From NCBI GenBank assembly GCA_024636635.1, contig JAGXGV010000098.1:1-36422 (forward strand): 36,422 bases of DNA. The letters are read 5' to 3'. Of the stretch, positions 1-7,504 are shown piece by piece. The notes under the pieces are model-generated. The model worked only from the letters and a program-made list of their open reading frames with translations, was not told where the DNA came from and searched no databases. The stretch is from Puniceibacterium sp. Its GTDB lineage: Bacteria; Pseudomonadota; Alphaproteobacteria; Rhodobacterales; Rhodobacteraceae. Position 1 is the stretch's first letter, and each line of letters starts with the position of its first letter. The translations under genes were made by a program, and so were the position numbers.

Positions 1-25
1 GATGTAGGCTGCGAACGTGCCGAAC

Positions 26-1150
26 TCAAGCCGCTGCGCGCAGGTCAGCGCGATGCCGCGCCAGCCAGAGCAGCATCATCACCAGCGGGCCGACGTTGAT
101 TTCGCCACTGTCGATCAGTCCCATCGCGGCATCGAAGGAAATCACGTGACTGCGGATATCCTCGTTTTCTTCGGCCACACCGTTGATCCCCTCGTCCCGC
201 TTCTTCAGCGTACAGACTCCCAGGAAACAATGAAAGAATTCGGTCGTATATCCGGGCGAGGGATAGACCTTCGGCATGGGCCGCAGGTCGCTCAGCGTCA
301 GACCGGCCTCTTCGACCGCCTCGCGCCGGGCACAGTCCACCGGGTTCTCACCGGCATCCACCAGCCCTGCAATCGGTTCCAGAACCCAGGGCGCCGGATC
401 CCCCCGGTGCAGGGGGCCAAACCGCAACTGCTCGATCAGCATGACCTGATCCGTGACCGGATCATACGGCAGCACAAGGGCGGCATCGAAGGCGACATAA
501 GCCTCACGCGACAGCGGATCGCTTTGGCTGCCGTCAAAGCGGCGATGGTTCAGATCAAACGCCTTGATCTGGAAAAATCCATTGTAGCCGGGACGATAAC
601 GCAGGATGTTCACATCATCGCGTGTCATGCAGCTGCGCAGGGTCTGCGGCGCCGCCTTGGCTGCCAACTGTTGCGCGCAGGCGCGCGCGCAGAAGAACGG
701 CCAAAGCGCCTGCACCTCTGCCACCGGCTTGTGGCCAAACTGCACCATGACTTCGCGTGCGGCGCTCACCGTCATCGCACCCCACCGGTCTGCCCAGCCG
801 GAAAGGCTCCACCGCGGCCCCGGCTGCCATTCGCGCGCCGGGAAATAGACCTGCGCCACGGTACAGCCGCCCGCATGGGTCACGGACAGATCCACAAGGG
901 CAAAATCGAACCCACCCTCGTAATAGTCAAGCCGCGCCACGTCCTGCGCGTTCAGCCCGCGCACCAGAATCCCCTCGGCCTGCATTTCCGCGGCTGCGGC
1001 GATCATCGGAAAGGAATGGTCCTTGACCCACCAGGCCCCATACCCGGGCAGCACGGCATTCACGACATCGATCCGCTCTGCCGGGCGATCCAGTACAACC
1101 TCAAGAAGTGGTACATGGCACAGGGTGCCGTAAAAGAATAGGTCCGCCAT
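26..1150 (-). CDS. trgB: Gamma-glutamylcyclotransferase-like / Nudix hydrolase fusion (TrgB type)
   Basis: This 374-residue protein has two domains. Residues 1-120 begin with FFYGTL, the opening of the gamma-glutamylcyclotransferase/AIG2-like fold. Residues about 190-370 are a Nudix hydrolase of the ADP-ribose pyrophosphatase type. The Nudix box lies at about 262-284 with its REAVEEAG core complete, so the metal-binding glutamates are present. By family, it should cleave ADP-ribose or a related nucleoside diphosphate compound. The role of the N-terminal domain is unknown. It is the last gene of phr-cfa-trgA-trgB and starts 4 nt after trgA. The trgA partner identifies it as TrgB, named in Rhodobacter sphaeroides for tellurite resistance. 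Tellurite resistance is probably a by-product of redox or nucleotide housekeeping (inference). The start has no strong ribosome site, which suggests translational coupling. Confidence 0.85.
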   Translation of the reverse strand: MADLFFYGTLCHVPLLEVVLDRPAERIDVVNAVLPGYGAWWVKDHSFPMIAAAAEMQAEGILVRGLNAQDVARLDYYEGGFDFALVDLSVTHAGGCTVAQVYFPAREWQPGPRWSLSGWADRWGAMTVSAAREVMVQFGHKPVAEVQALWPFFCARACAQQLAAKAAPQTLRSCMTRDDVNILRYRPGYNGFFQIKAFDLNHRRFDGSQSDPLSREAYVAFDAALVLPYDPVTDQVMLIEQLRFGPLHRGDPAPWVLEPIAGLVDAGENPVDCARREAVEEAGLTLSDLRPMPKVYPSPGYTTEFFHCFLGVCTLKKRDEGINGVAEENEDIRSHVISFDAAMGLIDSGEINVGPLVMMLLWLARHRADLRAAA

Positions 1151-1154
1151 GGTC

Positions 1155-1595
1155 TTACCGGTAATTGCGAGCAGCGTATTCGCTGACGATCCCGGTGATC
1201 AGCGCCCCGATCAGCAATTGCAAAAGCACCGGCACCGTGGCCATGACCCCGCCAAATCCGATGGCAATCTCGAAAATCGCGGCAAAAGCCTCGACCGGGC
1301 CGTCAAAGCGGCGATGCATCGCCATATCCACCATCTTGACACAGGCTTGCACGAACAGCGCGACACAGACCAATGCAAAGGTGCCGGTCAGGCCGTTCGA
1401 AATCGCCGCCGAGACACCGCGCCCTGCCCGCTTGCCCACGACAAGCCAGCCGCACAAAAAACCGATGCCCGCGTTCAGCAGGGAAAAGATGCCAAAACCG
1501 GTGCCCTCGGGCATAAGCGGCTTGATGGACTCGGACACGACATACCCCAGGGCCGCCAGGCAGATGGCTGCGAAAAGCTTGGCGGCTGTAGGCAT
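1155..1595 (-). CDS. trgA: TrgA family inner-membrane protein
   Basis: This 146-residue protein is almost entirely hydrophobic. It has four likely membrane helices, at about residues 4-24, 34-54, 65-88 and 103-138, and ends with a short basic tail (YAARNYR). Length, the MPTAAKL start and position directly before trgB match the TrgA family of Rhodobacterales, which was named from a tellurite-resistance locus in Rhodobacter sphaeroides. Its biochemical function is unknown. Only 3 nt separate the cfa stop from this start, and trgB begins 4 nt after its stop, so the genes are surely cotranscribed. The name rests on recalled family features and gene order, not on an alignment. Confidence 0.78.
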   Translation of the reverse strand: MPTAAKLFAAICLAALGYVVSESIKPLMPEGTGFGIFSLLNAGIGFLCGWLVVGKRAGRGVSAAISNGLTGTFALVCVALFVQACVKMVDMAMHRRFDGPVEAFAAIFEIAIGFGGVMATVPVLLQLLIGALITGIVSEYAARNYR

Positions 1596-1598
1596 GGG

Positions 1599-2888
1599 TC
1601 ATCCTGGTCTGGTGATCGTGATCTGGGTCACATCGCAGTTACCGCTGTGAAACGTTGCAGCACAAGAGGTCAGGTAGAAATTCCACATCCGCCGGAAACG
1701 GTCGTCAAACCCGAGGCGCGCCACCTCGTCCCATTTTTCATTGAACGTGTCGTGCCAACGCCGCAGGGTCTGGCTGTAGCTTGGGCCGAATTCAATGGAT
1801 TTCGCCACGGCAAGCCCCGCTTTCACCACCTCTTCGCGCAAAACGACGGGGCTGGGCAGCATGCCACCGGGAAAGATGTATTTCTGGATAAAATCCGGTC
1901 CGCGCTTGTAAACCTCCCAGCGACGATGCTGGACGGTGATGATCTGCAACGTCGCCTGTTTTCCGGGCTTGAGCCGGTCGCGCACGGTCTGGAAATAGAC
2001 CGGCCAGTATTTCTCGCCCACCGCCTCGAACATCTCGATACTGGCGATGCCGTCATAGATGCCCTTTTCGTCGCGGTAGTCCTGCAATTTGAAGGTCACC
2101 CGGTCCGACAGCCCTGCATTGGCGATACGCTGGACCGCATACTTGTACTGTTCTTCCGAAATGGTCAGGCCGGTGACCTTCAGCCCCCGTTCCTTTGCGG
2201 CATATTCGGCAAAACCGCCCCAACCACACCCGATCTCAAGCACATGATCCCCCGGGGACACCCCCATCTGGTCCACCATGCTGGCATATTTGGCGATCTG
2301 CGCCCTCTCGGTGCTTTCCTGCCCGGTCTCGAACAGGGCGCTGGAATAGGTCATCGTCTCGTCAAGCCAGAGCTTGTAGAAATCGTTGCCCAGATCGTAA
2401 TGTGCCGAGATGTTCCTGCGCGCCTGACGGCGGGAATTGCTCTGCAACCAGAACCGAAGCTTTTCAAAGGCCCGCAGAAGGCCCATGCCCGGAAAGCCGT
2501 CGTAGATGTCGTCATTATCCGCATGCACAAGATCCATGAAGGCCATGAGATCCGGCGTGCTCCACCAGTTGTCGAGATAGGCATCGCAGAAACCCAGATC
2601 GCCCTCGCGGATGAGACGGGCAAAGATATCCTTGTTGTGGATCTGCAATTCGGCCACCGGCCCCGGATTGCGCCCTTCGGCGCGGAACACCCGCCCGTCC
2701 GGCATGACATAGTCGATACGGCCCCGGTTCATGTTCTGCGACATTCCGAACACCTGCGAAAAATACCGCGGGAGCCCCTTCTGGTCTTTGGTATCGGTCA
2801 GGATCATGCGCGCATCCGTTGTTGCAAAACCGTGGTCAAGGGTACAGCCCGCTACATCCCCGGCGCAAGCGTTTACTATCGTGCTCAT
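1599..2888 (-). CDS. cfa: Cyclopropane-fatty-acyl-phospholipid synthase
   Basis: This 429-residue SAM-dependent enzyme should add a methylene bridge across the double bond of unsaturated phospholipid acyl chains in the inner membrane. The family signature HYDLGNDFY is at residues 163-171. The SAM-binding motif VLEIGCGWGG is at 216-225, and the family's GLTIS segment follows it. Its ATG immediately follows the phr stop (TGAATG), with AGGGA about 8 nt upstream, which supports the long start. A later Met28 is a possible alternative. In Rhodobacter sphaeroides a cfa gene next to phrA belongs to the sigma-E response to singlet oxygen, so the same logic is likely here (inference from gene order). 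Confidence 0.9.
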   Translation of the reverse strand: MSTIVNACAGDVAGCTLDHGFATTDARMILTDTKDQKGLPRYFSQVFGMSQNMNRGRIDYVMPDGRVFRAEGRNPGPVAELQIHNKDIFARLIREGDLGFCDAYLDNWWSTPDLMAFMDLVHADNDDIYDGFPGMGLLRAFEKLRFWLQSNSRRQARRNISAHYDLGNDFYKLWLDETMTYSSALFETGQESTERAQIAKYASMVDQMGVSPGDHVLEIGCGWGGFAEYAAKERGLKVTGLTISEEQYKYAVQRIANAGLSDRVTFKLQDYRDEKGIYDGIASIEMFEAVGEKYWPVYFQTVRDRLKPGKQATLQIITVQHRRWEVYKRGPDFIQKYIFPGGMLPSPVVLREEVVKAGLAVAKSIEFGPSYSQTLRRWHDTFNEKWDEVARLGFDDRFRRMWNFYLTSCAATFHSGNCDVTQITITRPG

Positions 2889-4346
2889 TCAGAAGTCCCT
2901 GTTTTCATAGGCGTTTAGTGCCTTTTTTCGCCCATCGGCGACGTCCACGACAGGATCGGGATAGGGATCATCGGGTGACATCCCCCACCGTTCCGGAATG
3001 GCATCGAAGTAACGAAGCGCGTCCTGCGATAGTTTCAGCGACCCCTCGGCGATCCAGCGCTGCGCATAGGTCCGGTCGGGATCGAACTTATCAAGCTGCG
3101 TCACAGGATTGAACACCCGGAAATAGGGTGCCGCATCCGGCCCCGATCCCGCCGCCCACTGCCAGCCCATGGCGTTGTTTGCCGGGTCCCAGTCGATCAG
3201 AGTATCCTCGAACCAGCGCATCCCGATCTTCCAGTGACACATGAGATGCTTGGTAAGGTATGAGGCGACGATCATCCGGCCCCGGTTGTGCATCCGCCCG
3301 GTGACATACAACTCGCGCATCGCCGCATCGACGAATGCGATGCCGGTGCGTCCCTGCTGCCATGCCTTCACCTCGATTCGGTCCTCGTCCTCGTTCCAAG
3401 GGAAGGCATCCCAGTCTTCCTTCCAGTTGTCGGTCAGAATACGCGGCGTGTGCCACATCAGATGATAGGCGAACTCACGCCAGACCAGTTCCTTGAGAAA
3501 GGTCTCGGCCCCGGTCTTGCCGTCCCCGCCGGTCTTGGCATCCCTGCCGGTCTTGCCGTTCTCCATGGCCCGCAACCCGGCATGCCAGCACTGGCGCGGC
3601 GTGATCTCGCCAAGCGCGAGATTCTCGGACAGACCCGAAGTGCCGTCCACCCCCGGCAAGTTGCGCGCCGCGACATAATCGGCCACCTTCTGCGCCATGA
3701 AGGCGCCCAGACGCGCTTGCGCCGCCTGCTCGCCCAGACGGACAAAGGGGCGCACCACCTCTGCCCCGCGTTTCATCGCCGCGCCCAGATGCCAGTTTTC
3801 GAGCGCCTCACTGTCCGGCCAGTGTGCCGGTGCAGGAATTGCGGACGGACGTTCCAGCGGCACAGGCACGTCCCGCCCCTTCACCGCTTTCCAGAAAGGT
3901 GTGTAGACCTTGTAGAAACCGCCGGTGCCGGTTTCCACCGTCCACGGCTCGAACAACAGGTGGCCCTCGAAACTGCGCGCCTCCACACCGCGCGCCTTCA
4001 GCGCGGCCTTCACGACCGTGTCCCGTTCCACGCCCTCAGGGTCATAGGCCCGCATCCAGTAGACGGCCCCTGCCCGGGTCTCGTCCACCAGCGACTCGAT
4101 CGCTTCGCGCGCAGGTCCCGACCGCAGGATCAGCCGACTCCCCAAAGCACCCAGCGCCTCGCCATGATGGGCAAGCCCAAGCCCAAGCCGCCACTTTGGC
4201 GCCGCGCCCAGCCGGTCCACCGCGTCGTCATGCACAAACACCGGGACGACCGGCCGTCCGCTGTCGCAGGCCGCGACCAGCGCCGGATGATCGCTCAGCC
4301 TCAGGTCGCGCCGGACCCACAGAAGTATCGCGGAAGTATCTGCCAT
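2889..4346 (-). CDS. phr: Deoxyribodipyrimidine photo-lyase (class I CPD photolyase)
   Basis: This 485-residue flavoprotein should split UV-induced cyclobutane pyrimidine dimers using blue light. The N-terminal antenna-binding domain begins with LLWVRRDLRLSDHPAL. The C-terminal FAD domain has LVWREFAYHLMWHTP, MHNRGRMIVASYLTK and WQWAAGSGPDAAPYFRVFNP, the typical FAD- and DNA-binding signatures. Length is normal for the family. Between the helical ENGKTG and AETFLKEL is an 18-residue stretch made of three copies of a KTG-type hexapeptide, encoded by a DNA tandem repeat (see 3511-3564). It is the first gene of the phr-cfa-trgA-trgB cluster. The ribosome site is weak, and AGGGA lies about 15 nt before the ATG. 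Confidence 0.93.
   Translation of the reverse strand: MADTSAILLWVRRDLRLSDHPALVAACDSGRPVVPVFVHDDAVDRLGAAPKWRLGLGLAHHGEALGALGSRLILRSGPAREAIESLVDETRAGAVYWMRAYDPEGVERDTVVKAALKARGVEARSFEGHLLFEPWTVETGTGGFYKVYTPFWKAVKGRDVPVPLERPSAIPAPAHWPDSEALENWHLGAAMKRGAEVVRPFVRLGEQAAQARLGAFMAQKVADYVAARNLPGVDGTSGLSENLALGEITPRQCWHAGLRAMENGKTGRDAKTGGDGKTGAETFLKELVWREFAYHLMWHTPRILTDNWKEDWDAFPWNEDEDRIEVKAWQQGRTGIAFVDAAMRELYVTGRMHNRGRMIVASYLTKHLMCHWKIGMRWFEDTLIDWDPANNAMGWQWAAGSGPDAAPYFRVFNPVTQLDKFDPDRTYAQRWIAEGSLKLSQDALRYFDAIPERWGMSPDDPYPDPVVDVADGRKKALNAYENRDF
3511..3564 (-). repeat. 18-bp x 3 in-frame tandem repeat inside phr
   Basis: Three adjacent 18-bp units (3511-3528, 3529-3546, 3547-3564) each start with ccggtcttg and differ at a few positions. 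Read on the minus strand they encode ENGKTG, RDAKTG and GDGKTG. The unit length is a multiple of three, so copy changes would preserve the reading frame. The insert falls just before the conserved helix containing LVWREF, at a place where photolyases usually have a plain loop. Confidence 0.85.
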
Positions 4347-4378
4347 CGGTTACCGTCATGTCCCTGTCAGTCTTTTGG

Positions 4379-4405
4379 CACATAGCGCATCCGCCCCGAG
4401 GTCAA
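4379..4405 (-). promoter_or_regulatory. Weak candidate promoter for phr operon
   Basis: On the minus strand, TTGACC (4405-4400) is followed after 15 nt by TATGTG (4384-4379), about 30-60 nt before the phr start. The -35 matches the sigma-70 consensus at 5 of 6 bases, but the -10 is poor and the spacing short. I looked for a Rhodobacter-style sigma-E promoter (TGATCC with a TA-rich -10 about 17-18 nt on) and found no convincing one. Low confidence. Confidence 0.25.
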
Positions 4406-4415
4406 ACCACCCCGG

Positions 4416-4440
4416 CTTCTTCTTTTTCCAAATACCCGGC
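4416..4440. repeat. Partial copy of dispersed intergenic repeat
   Basis: The sequence starts cttcttcttttt and continues into caaatacccggc. It matches the start of the element at 15237-15289 (cttcttctttttacaaatac) except at one or two positions. It shares the aaata(c/t)ccc core with the element downstream of trpE. This copy lacks the gcgtgagggg hairpin part. It lies between the tRNA and phr. Confidence 0.6.
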
Positions 4441-4560
4441 TCGACCTCGCCACTGTCACGCCGTCCGGCCCACAAAGCCACCGTCGTGATCAAAGCCACT
4501 ATACCCCGGCATCCGGAAATGACGGAGGAACCATGCAAGTGGAACGCCTCGCACCGAACG

Positions 4561-4589
4561 AAAAGGGCTCAAAACTGGAAAAGGGCTCA
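4561..4589. repeat. Short direct repeat
   Basis: The 11-mer aaaagggctca occurs at 4561-4571 and again at 4579-4589, an 18-nt period. It lies downstream of the tRNA-Pro on the minus strand, just after its likely terminator. No function is evident. Confidence 0.6.
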
Positions 4590-4594
4590 GAGTT

Positions 4595-4618
4595 GAAAAC
4601 GGCCCGGTAAACGGGGCC
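4595..4618 (-). terminator. Possible terminator of tRNA-Pro
   Basis: On the minus strand, 22 nt past the tRNA 3' end, a GGCCC (4618-4614) and GGGCC (4605-4601) pair frame an 8-nt loop and are followed by GTTTTC. The stem is GC-rich but short and the T run has only four bases, so this is a moderate intrinsic terminator. Confidence 0.45.
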
Positions 4619-4639
4619 ACTTCAGAACAAGCCGAATGG

Positions 4640-4716
4640 TGGTCGGGGCGATAGGATTCGAACCTACGACCTACGGTACCCAAAACCGTCGCGCTACCAG
4701 GCTGCGCTACGCCCCG
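4640..4716 (-). tRNA. tRNA-Pro, anticodon TGG
   Basis: The minus strand folds as a full cloverleaf. The acceptor arms are CGGGGCG (4716-4710) and CGCCCCG (4650-4644). The anticodon stem ACGGT/ACCGT encloses loop TTTGGGT, giving anticodon TGG. The T-arm GTAGG-TTCGAAT-CCTAT contains the invariant TTCGA. Discriminator A and an encoded CCA follow (4643-4640). It reads proline codons CCA/CCG and others by wobble. No neighbouring tRNA is visible, so it appears to be a single-gene unit. Confidence 0.97.
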
Positions 4717-4793
4717 AACTGAGGCTCGTTTAGCGTCAGGCGCAACAATTGAAAAGCCTGTAAATCGAAATTCTCGACTCAGCTCTTTTCGAC

Positions 4794-5297
4794 TCAGTTT
4801 CCGGGGCAGGCCCAGGCTGCCTGTGCGGGGTCGATCGCAGGATGCTGCAACACACTGCCCGGGACGAGTCCAATCGACTTTGCCAGTCCGCCGTTGATTT
4901 CCAGCACATACTGGATATCCTGCCCACCCGGGATCGGCGTCAGATCGCCGGGAACGGCGTTGGAATGCACCGTCTGCACCACACCGCGCGGATCGGCAAA
5001 GATCATGTCCAGAGGGATCAGTGTGTTCTTCATCCAGAAGGCCACCGCCTGTGGCCGTTCATAGACGAACAACATGCCTGTTCCCTTCGCCATCTTCTCG
5101 ACAAACATCAGCCCCTGCGACCTTTCGCCCGCGTCGTCTGCCACCTTGACGCCGAATCGGGCCGTGCCCCAGTCGCCGCGCAGCCAGACCGTATCCTCGC
5201 GGCACGTCGTCTGGGACTGCTGGGCCTGCGCCGCGCCCGCCCACAGGGCGAGCGTGACCGTCAGGGCTTTTGCGAGAGTTTCAATGCGGTTTCCCAT
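4794..5297 (-). CDS. Secreted DUF192 family protein
   Basis: This 167-residue protein starts with a clear signal peptide (hydrophobic core LTVTLALWAGAAQA, cleavage likely after residue 25). A single DUF192 domain follows, at about residues 45-155, with the family's GERSQGLMFVE, AFWMKNTLIPLDMIF and YVLEINGG motifs. DUF192 proteins are small, mostly exported beta-barrel-like domains without an established reaction. The start is well supported: GGAGGTG lies 7 nt before the ATG on the minus strand. That ribosome site and the first 37 nt of the gene lie inside the 3' end of the cold-shock gene, so translation is probably coupled. Confidence 0.85.
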   Translation of the reverse strand: MGNRIETLAKALTVTLALWAGAAQAQQSQTTCREDTVWLRGDWGTARFGVKVADDAGERSQGLMFVEKMAKGTGMLFVYERPQAVAFWMKNTLIPLDMIFADPRGVVQTVHSNAVPGDLTPIPGGQDIQYVLEINGGLAKSIGLVPGSVLQHPAIDPAQAAWACPGN

Positions 5298-5866
5298 GCA
5301 GACACCTCCGTCGCCATCGAGCCACGTTTACCCTCGATCACCCGGATCGCCAATGCCTCTCCGGGCTGAAGATCGGCAAGGCCGGACCGTCGCAGCACCT
5401 CAACATGCACAAACACATCCTCGGACCGGCCAAACACATTGACAAAACCAAATCCCTTGGCCTTGTCGAACCATTTCACCCGGGCCGGTTCAAGCGGGGC
5501 TGCGCGGATGATTTCGGGGTCAATATCCTCGAAATCCGCAAGCGCCAGGTCAGAGGTTCCTTCGGGTGGCTCGATACGAAAGATCTCGACAGCCTGCACG
5601 CCCCGTTCGGTGGCCTGAACGGCCACTTCGATGAGCGCCATATCCGCGACGGACCCCTGCCCGAAGTTGCGCAGCACATTTGCATGCAGAAGGATATCCG
5701 GCCCACCCGCGTCCGATACCACAAAGCCGAAGCCCTTGACCGGATCGAACCACTTTACCTTTCCGATAACGCGCTGCGTCTCTGTCTCATTCTGTTTCAA
5801 CGTGTTTCCACATGTTAAATCCCCATTCATGTCTTGCGACACTTGGGGCACGGATTGCAAGGCCAT
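5261..5866 (-). CDS. Cold-shock protein with two cold-shock domains
   Basis: This protein of up to 201 residues contains two cold-shock (OB-fold) domains. Domain 1 (about residues 33-97) carries GKVKWFDPVKGFGFV. Domain 2 (about 127-195) carries ARVKWFDKAKGFGFVN and DVFVHVEVLRRSG. The RNP-1-like KGFGFV appears in both, so it should bind single-stranded RNA or DNA. Typical CspA has one domain of about 70 residues; the two-domain form is common in alphaproteobacteria. Met14 (MNGDLTCGN) is an alternative start, because residues 1-30 are not part of either domain. It overlaps the DUF192 gene by 37 nt and lies 45 nt after pdxH on the same strand. Confidence 0.88.
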   Translation of the reverse strand: MALQSVPQVSQDMNGDLTCGNTLKQNETETQRVIGKVKWFDPVKGFGFVVSDAGGPDILLHANVLRNFGQGSVADMALIEVAVQATERGVQAVEIFRIEPPEGTSDLALADFEDIDPEIIRAAPLEPARVKWFDKAKGFGFVNVFGRSEDVFVHVEVLRRSGLADLQPGEALAIRVIEGKRGSMATEVSAWETALKLSQKP

Positions 5867-5911
5867 TTGCCCTTAGTTTACAGCTTCCATACACTTCATG
5901 CTACGCGAATG

Positions 5912-6517
5912 TCATGGGTTCAGACGCGTGATGTCCCATGTTTCAGCGGTGTTTTGCCGACGCCACACAAACCTGTCGTGCAAACGGAAATCGCCGTCTG
6001 CCCAGAATTCGATCTCCAGCGGGACGATGCGGAAGCCGCCCCAAAACGGCGGCCGGTCCGGATTCGTCCCTTTCTGCGCGGTGATCTTAGCGACTTCAGC
6101 CATCAGGGCGCCGCGACTTTCCAGCGGACGCGACTGGCGGGATGCCCAGGCACCCAGGCGGCTTTTGAGCGACCGGCTGCGGTAATAGGCATCGGCCTGC
6201 GGTCCTTCCTCGCGGGTTGTCAGCCCCCGAACCCGAATCTGACGCCGCAGGGATTTCCAGTGCATCACAAACGCAACCTTTCCGGTCGCCAAGATCTCCT
6301 GCCCCTTGGCGCTTTCGTAATTAGTATAAAACACAAAAGCGCTCGCCTCGATATCCTTCAAAAGCACCATGCGTACATTCGGCAGCCCGTCGGCATCGAC
6401 AGATGCCATAGCGATGGCGTTCGGATCATTGATCTCGGTTTTTTCCGCCTCGCCCAGCCAGGATCGGGCGATGGCAAACGGATCGTCGCCTGCGAATATT
6501 CCGGGTCGGTCGCTCAT
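5912..6517 (-). CDS. pdxH: Pyridoxamine 5'-phosphate oxidase
   Basis: This 201-residue FMN enzyme should oxidise pyridoxine- or pyridoxamine-5'-phosphate to pyridoxal 5'-phosphate, the last step of vitamin B6 synthesis and salvage. Seen motifs include [11 protein letters not shown] and [12 protein letters not shown] (FMN binding), [32 protein letters not shown], and the C-terminal [15 protein letters not shown] and [10 protein letters not shown], all typical of PdxH. Length is normal (family about 200-220). GAGGAGA about 10 nt before the ATG supports the start. It diverges from fabI across 111 nt and is followed by the cold-shock gene. Confidence 0.96.
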   Translation of the reverse strand: MSDRPGIFAGDDPFAIARSWLGEAEKTEINDPNAIAMASVDADGLPNVRMVLLKDIEASAFVFYTNYESAKGQEILATGKVAFVMHWKSLRRQIRVRGLTTREEGPQADAYYRSRSLKSRLGAWASRQSRPLESRGALMAEVAKITAQKGTNPDRPPFWGGFRIVPLEIEFWADGDFRLHDRFVWRRQNTAETWDITRLNP

Positions 6518-6546
6518 CTGCGGTTCTCCTCAAAATGCCGGGCGCT

Positions 6547-6574
6547 CCAAGCGCCCTTGCCCAAGCGCCCTTGA
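6547..6574. repeat. 14-nt tandem repeat in pdxH-fabI intergenic region
   Basis: The units ccaagcgcccttgc (6547-6560) and ccaagcgcccttga (6561-6574) are adjacent and differ only at the last base. The first unit can pair with the preceding gggcgc (6540-6545) to form a GGGCGC/GCGCCC hairpin with a 5-nt loop. It sits directly upstream of, and touching, the candidate fabI -35 box. Confidence 0.7.
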
Positions 6575-6599
6575 TGGTGCGCCACCTATCGCCTAAAGG
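6571..6599 (+). promoter_or_regulatory. Candidate fabI promoter
   Basis: TTGATG (6571-6576) and TAAAGG (6594-6599) are separated by exactly 17 nt and lie about 30-58 nt before fabI. The -35 matches the sigma-70 consensus at 4 of 6 bases and the -10 at 3 of 6. Spacing and position are good; the hexamers are modest. Confidence 0.35.
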
Positions 6600-6628
6600 A
6601 CTTTCAACAAGTTGGGTGGAGTTTCCAG

Positions 6629-7435
6629 ATGTCAAATAACTTGATGACAGGCAAGCGGGGTCTGATCATGGGCCTGGCGAATGACAAGTCGATTGCCTGG
6701 GGTATCGCGAAGGCGCTTGCCGACGCCGGCGCAGAGCTTGCCTTCTCCTATCAGGGCGATGCCCTGAAAAAGCGTGTGGTACCGCTCGCGGCCTCGCTTG
6801 GCTCGGATCTCGTACTGCCCTGCGACGTGGGTGACGAGGCGACGATCGACGCGCTGTTCGACTCGCTCCGGACCCGCTGGGACACCCTGGATTTTGTCGT
6901 CCACGCCATCGGCTATTCCGACAAGAATGAGTTGCGCGGACGGTACGTGGACACATCGCGCCTTAATTTCAACCAGTCGATGGACATCTCGGTCTACAGC
7001 TTTACCGCCGTGGTGCAGCGCGCCGAAAAGATGATGACCGACGGCGGCTCGTGCCTGACCCTGACCTACTACGGGGCGGAACGGGTCATGCCGCATTACA
7101 ACGTGATGGGCGTTGCCAAGGCCGCGCTCGAGGCGTCGGTGCGCTATCTGGCCGAGGATCTGGGCAAGGACCGTATCCGCGTCAACGCCATTTCGGCCGG
7201 CCCGATCAAGACGCTGGCGGCCAGCGGCATCGGCGATTTCCGTTACATCATGAAATGGAACGAATACAACTCTCCACTGCGCCGCAATGTCACGATCGAC
7301 GATGTGGGCGGCTCTGCGCTTTACCTGCTCAGCGATCTTGGCTCTGGCGTCACCGGAGAGGTCCTGCATGTGGATGCCGGATACCATGTGGTCGGGATGA
7401 AGGCCGTGGATGCCCCCGACATCACCAAGGGATAG
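6629..7435 (+). CDS. fabI: Enoyl-[acyl-carrier-protein] reductase (NADH)
   Basis: This 268-residue SDR-fold enzyme should perform the last reduction of each fatty-acid elongation cycle, converting trans-2-enoyl-ACP to acyl-ACP. The FabI-type cofactor motif GLANDKSIAWGIAKAL is at residues 15-30. The catalytic set is intact: Tyr147 in LTYYGAE, Tyr157 in PHYNVMG and Lys164 in GVAKAAL, matching the FabI pattern Tyr-x(6)-Lys. NAISAGPIKTLAASGI and the C-terminal GEVLHVDAGYHVVGM are also typical. It starts a plus-strand series and diverges from pdxH. By family, triclosan-type inhibitors target this enzyme. Confidence 0.96.
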   Translation: MSNNLMTGKRGLIMGLANDKSIAWGIAKALADAGAELAFSYQGDALKKRVVPLAASLGSDLVLPCDVGDEATIDALFDSLRTRWDTLDFVVHAIGYSDKNELRGRYVDTSRLNFNQSMDISVYSFTAVVQRAEKMMTDGGSCLTLTYYGAERVMPHYNVMGVAKAALEASVRYLAEDLGKDRIRVNAISAGPIKTLAASGIGDFRYIMKWNEYNSPLRRNVTIDDVGGSALYLLSDLGSGVTGEVLHVDAGYHVVGMKAVDAPDITKG

Positions 7436-7504
7436 ACAGCTTTGAACGACGCCGCGCATCTTGTCGCCTTTGCCGACCCGCCCGGAAGCTGAAGGAGCCC
7501 GACC

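Noticed and set aside
17-1141. A 374-codon plus-strand open frame opposite trgB
   Set aside because: It is the antisense frame of a gene with an intact Nudix box; its composition is His/Arg/Pro-rich with no motif.
1149-2918. A 589-codon plus-strand open frame opposite trgA and cfa
   Set aside because: It spans two real genes on the opposite strand and shows no recognisable domain.
4347-4639. A sigma-E type promoter or small gene before phr
   Set aside because: No TGATCC with a properly spaced TA-rich -10 was found. The open frames there are short, lack ribosome sites and overlap the tRNA or repeat sequence.
7440-7491. A 16-codon TTG-started ORF between fabI and gpt
   Set aside because: It is too short, has no ribosome site and no overlap pattern with its neighbours.
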